A DNA stretch of 64,000 nucleotides from Bacillota bacterium (GTDB taxonomy: Bacteria; Bacillota; Clostridia; Acetivibrionales; DTU013): contig JAEXNT010000055.1 in NCBI GenBank assembly GCA_023439545.1, positions 62,001 through 126,000 of the forward strand, in the 5' to 3' direction. A program made the position numbers and the translations under genes. Position 1 is the stretch's first letter. Each line of letters starts with the position of its first letter. A model generated the notes under the pieces. The model had not been told where the DNA came from and searched no databases. It saw only the letters and a list, made by a program, of their open reading frames with translations. Below, in pieces: positions 60,988-64,000 of the stretch.

Positions 60988-63900
60988 ATGAAGAAAAAAT
61001 TGTTTTTATTTTTCAGCAAAAAGCCTGTATTAATAATATCCGCCGTCATAGTCGTCTTGGCGGCGGCTGCGGTAATTGCAGCGGCGCTTGGACTGTTCGG
61101 CGGCAATGGAGCCAATCCGCCCGGCACACCGGTCATGACGGACACCGGGGTATACGCCGATAACCTGAGTTTCCTGGATTCGGATATCCAAATAACGGCG
61201 GATGACTCCGACAGTATCGGCGTCAGCCCCACCTCCTCCTTCAGGCTTTTATTCGGGAAGACGCCCGATGAAAAATCCCTTTCAGCCTCACTGTCGGTCG
61301 AGCCCGAACAGGCCTACAGCCTAAAGAAGGTATCTGAAAAGGAATACCGCGTGAAATTTGAAAACCCTTTGACATCCAACAGCATATACAGTTTTATCCT
61401 GAATGATAAAAACACAGGGAAAAAGCAATCGTGGTCCTTCCAGACAAAAAAATCCTTCCGCGTCGTCCGGACGCTACCTCGCGACCAGTCGGCGCAGGTT
61501 CCCGTCAATTCGGGGATCGAGATCACCTTCAGCCATAAGGATGTCGAAAATGCCGAAGAAAATTTCAGCATTTCACCCGAAGTTAAAGGCCGTTTCGAAT
61601 GGCACGGTAAGGTTCTGGTGTTCGTTCCCGAAAAGCTCGAAAAAGGAACCATATATACTGTCACGCTAAAAAAGGGTATAGGCCTCAAAGGCAGCGGCGA
61701 AACGCTTGCGGAGGATCTTTCCTTCCGGTTCCAGACAGAGATGCCTAACAACGGCAGCAACAAGCTTAATTATTCTTTCTCGGATATAGTTTACAGCTTT
61801 ACCCCCCGGGAAACCCCCGCATTAAGCATTTACGCGGATGAAAAGCTCTATGATACCGATATGCAGATAAGCCTTTACAGCTATGACGATAATGAAACCT
61901 TCCTCAATGACCTGAAAAAGAAGACTTCACTGCCATACTGGGCAGTTTCGGAAAATAAGGATATGTATGACGAGAGCAGGATGCAGAAGGCTGCTACTGT
62001 AACCGCCCATGTATACAAACAGGCTGCCGGTTACTGGAGCAATACCTATCTGGTTCTGCCCTCGACGCTGCCCGAGGGCTATTATCTGGTCTGCGCGGAG
62101 GTGGACGGTTACAAATACTATACGCAGCTTCAGATCAATAATACCTCGGTCTATATTATGACGACCGAACAGCAGAGCATTGCCTGGATCAACGATTCCG
62201 TCACGGGTCAGCCGCTTGAAGGCGCGGAATTCATGCTGGACGGAGGCAAGCCGGTCAAATCCGACCAGAGCGGTATGGCTGTCATAAAGGAACCGCTGCC
62301 CACTACCGAAGCCAACTGCACCTTCTTCCTGGTGCGCCCAGCGACCGGACCTGTATTTGTAGCGCGTGTGCTAAACAATATTTATCAGCCGTATTACGAT
62401 TATAATTTCAGGAACGGCTCGGATACGAGAGATAATTACTGGACATATCTTTACCTGGACAAAGACATGTTCCTTCCCGAGGATACGATCAATATCTGGG
62501 GCGTGCTGAAGCCAAGGGACGGCGTCGCAGCAGAGAACGAGGCGAAACTTGAGCTCATACGCTATGTTTACTATTCGGAAGAAAGCGACGCCTCCGTACT
62601 GTCTTCTCAGAACGTTAAAATATCGCCGAGTGGAACATTTACCGGCAGTCTCAAAATATCAGGATACAATCCCGGCTCCTACGAGGTGCGCGTCCTGGTC
62701 GGCGACAAGGTGATGATGACTCGTTATATAGAGGTGATGGACTATACCAAGCCCGTCTATAAGCTTGAAATCGATTCCGACCGCAAATACATCAGCCTCG
62801 GGGAAAAGATAAATTACAGCATACTTTCATCCTTCTACGAGGGCACGCCCGTATCCGACATGAAGCTCAGCTATACGGGAGACATTTACGGCTCCAATCA
62901 AATCGAAGGCAAGCTTGTCTGCGACAACTCGGGAACCGCGAAGCTGACGCTTCAGCCCACAGCCACGGAGCAAAGCTTTCGCCCACTATCCTTCGGCCTT
63001 ACTGTAAGCAACAGTGAAAGCGGCGAGCAGCAGGTAATGGAAAGTAATTATGTATATGTTTTCCCCAGAGATACCATGATAGAAATAGAACCGAAATCAG
63101 ACAAGGATAAATGTACTTTTAATTTTGAAACAAATAAGATAGACCTCTCACGCCTCGAAGAAGATGGCGTCAATATATACGACGAGAAGAATTACAAGGG
63201 TGTTTCAGTTGATATTCCCCTGTCTGCGGAGCTTTATGAAAGGCATTACGAAAGCAAAAAGACAGGAAGCTACTATGATTTCATCAACAAGGTCACGCGT
63301 GATACCTATGAATATTACGAAGTACAGAGCCTTGTACAGAAATATTCGTTTACAACTGCCAACGGAAAGTACACGCTCGATTTTACGCCGGGTAAAGACA
63401 AACAGTATATTCTCGAAGTTTTTGGAAGTGATTCGGAGGGCAGGACCATCCACGAGACGGCATACGCATACGGCTGGGACTGGTACTCTTATGATGGCTT
63501 CGGCGAAAGCACCTATGGCATCGGCGGCAATGAGAATAACCGTACCTTCAAACAGGACGATACCGTGTCCGTCGAGGTAAAGTACAACAGCAAGCAGCCT
63601 TTTACAGGCAGCAGCAGGAAATATCTCTTTATCAGGCTTCAGAACGGCATTCTGGATTACAAGTTATCCGCGGAGCCGATATACAATTTCGGTTTCGATA
63701 AAAAATTCATTCCAAACATGTACGTGAAGGCTGTCTGCTTCGACGGCGCCAATGTGTACAACGCAGGTATCCGTGAATACCGGTATGACAGCTCGGAAAA
63801 AAGTCTGGATATAAGCGTCAAGGCGGATAAGGAATATTACAGGCCGGGAGATACGGTCAAACTGGCTTTTGAGGTGAAGGACGCAAAGGGAGTCCCCTGC

Positions 63901-64000
63901 TCTTCCGAACTCAACGTAAGCGTAGTCGATGAGGCATTCTTTACACTGTCGCCGCAGTATGTAGATACGCTGTCCTCTCTATACGGTCCTTCAATATCTT
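60988..64000 (+). CDS. Alpha-2-macroglobulin family protein, partial
   Basis: The first ~1004 residues are present; the rest runs off the window. A membrane anchor (PVLIISAVIVVLAAAAVIAA) is followed by an Ig-like Big_5 domain pair (about 80-250, PRDQSAQVPVNSGIEITFSH). Macroglobulin-like beta domains with the MG-type block LYLDKDMFLPEDTINIWGVL come next, then SVKADKEYYRPGDTVKLAFE and NVSVVDEAFFTL near the edge. The bait and thioester regions would lie downstream. In other bacteria such proteins trap proteases at the cell surface. GCGAGG stands 6 bases before the ATG. A TATAAT (60939-60944) lies inside the inverted repeat CTTAAC/GTTAAG. Confidence 0.82.
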   Translation, partial: MKKKLFLFFSKKPVLIISAVIVVLAAAAVIAAALGLFGGNGANPPGTPVMTDTGVYADNLSFLDSDIQITADDSDSIGVSPTSSFRLLFGKTPDEKSLSASLSVEPEQAYSLKKVSEKEYRVKFENPLTSNSIYSFILNDKNTGKKQSWSFQTKKSFRVVRTLPRDQSAQVPVNSGIEITFSHKDVENAEENFSISPEVKGRFEWHGKVLVFVPEKLEKGTIYTVTLKKGIGLKGSGETLAEDLSFRFQTEMPNNGSNKLNYSFSDIVYSFTPRETPALSIYADEKLYDTDMQISLYSYDDNETFLNDLKKKTSLPYWAVSENKDMYDESRMQKAATVTAHVYKQAAGYWSNTYLVLPSTLPEGYYLVCAEVDGYKYYTQLQINNTSVYIMTTEQQSIAWINDSVTGQPLEGAEFMLDGGKPVKSDQSGMAVIKEPLPTTEANCTFFLVRPATGPVFVARVLNNIYQPYYDYNFRNGSDTRDNYWTYLYLDKDMFLPEDTINIWGVLKPRDGVAAENEAKLELIRYVYYSEESDASVLSSQNVKISPSGTFTGSLKISGYNPGSYEVRVLVGDKVMMTRYIEVMDYTKPVYKLEIDSDRKYISLGEKINYSILSSFYEGTPVSDMKLSYTGDIYGSNQIEGKLVCDNSGTAKLTLQPTATEQSFRPLSFGLTVSNSESGEQQVMESNYVYVFPRDTMIEIEPKSDKDKCTFNFETNKIDLSRLEEDGVNIYDEKNYKGVSVDIPLSAELYERHYESKKTGSYYDFINKVTRDTYEYYEVQSLVQKYSFTTANGKYTLDFTPGKDKQYILEVFGSDSEGRTIHETAYAYGWDWYSYDGFGESTYGIGGNENNRTFKQDDTVSVEVKYNSKQPFTGSSRKYLFIRLQNGILDYKLSAEPIYNFGFDKKFIPNMYVKAVCFDGANVYNAGIREYRYDSSEKSLDISVKADKEYYRPGDTVKLAFEVKDAKGVPCSSELNVSVVDEAFFTLSPQYVDTLSSLYGPSIS

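Noticed and set aside
1..64000. CRISPR arrays, tRNA or rRNA genes, insertion sequences
   Set aside because: No regularly spaced repeats, no cloverleaf or rRNA-like sequence and no transposase were recognised anywhere in the window.

Overview
The window is a 64 kb piece of a chromosome from an anaerobic, low-to-mid-GC member of the Clostridia. This is inferred from a clostridial-type 4-hydroxybutyrate dehydrogenase, a CtsR operator upstream of a chaperone operon, FabI, WG-repeat, PspC and DUF445 proteins, strong GGAGG ribosome binding sites, and dispersed palindromes carrying GGGACGGTTC. No tRNA, rRNA, CRISPR array, phage or insertion sequence was seen. The left edge cuts a polyamine-type ABC ATPase and the right edge cuts an alpha-2-macroglobulin-like gene.

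Region 1 (1-13.3 kb, all minus strand) looks like a nitrogen-scavenging and catabolic cluster. A DDAH/deiminase-like hydrolase and a PucR-type regulator come first, then a YgeY-like M20 hydrolase, a nitrilase-superfamily amidase, an iron alcohol dehydrogenase, a NitT/TauT-type ABC importer (binding protein, permease, ATPase), a 4-hydroxybutyrate dehydrogenase and a GABA aminotransferase. Three PII signalling proteins are interspersed. Two of them form a NifI1/NifI2-like pair beside the importer with no nitrogenase gene in sight. A guanidino, ureido or polyamine-type compound degraded through GABA and succinate semialdehyde to 4-hydroxybutyrate fits the gene set, but this is inference.

Region 2 (13.4-25.9 kb) is housekeeping and unknown genes. 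It has a CtsR-controlled cbpA-clpB operon, a PP2C-like pseudophosphatase with a LysM tail, a protein with Ca-loop-like repeats, a YwaF-like membrane protein followed by short tandem repeats, an HD-domain protein and two tandem DUF445 membrane proteins.

Region 3 (26.0-45.8 kb) is the most interesting part. A minus-strand operon of about 15 kb contains relatives of the butirosin side-chain machinery: an ATP-grasp ligase (BtrJ-like), a PLP decarboxylase (BtrK-like), two acyl carrier proteins (BtrI role), and two paralogous BtrH-type cysteine-protease-fold acyltransferases. With them are an AMP-forming ligase, a type II thioesterase, a glycosyltransferase, a nucleotidyltransferase-like protein, a thymidylate-kinase-like protein, a membrane-anchored 5'-nucleotidase and a three-gene ABC-2 exporter. 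The butirosin hydroxylase genes and NRPS/PKS modules are absent. Upstream are ROK and CYTH genes, a LuxR-type regulator with an AcoR-like sensor domain, and three tandem copies of a further BtrH-like family: one intact, one with a large in-frame deletion, one frameshifted. I regard this as a candidate undescribed thiotemplated biosynthetic system.

Region 4 (45.9-64 kb) is mixed: a P-loop kinase-like protein, a WG-repeat lipoprotein, a PHP phosphoesterase, PspC, a GT-B-like protein, an SDR, a large secreted stalk-domain protein, a serine-palmitoyltransferase-like enzyme, a chemotaxis receptor, an alpha/beta hydrolase, FabI, the CCA-adding enzyme and the start of an alpha-2-macroglobulin family protein.
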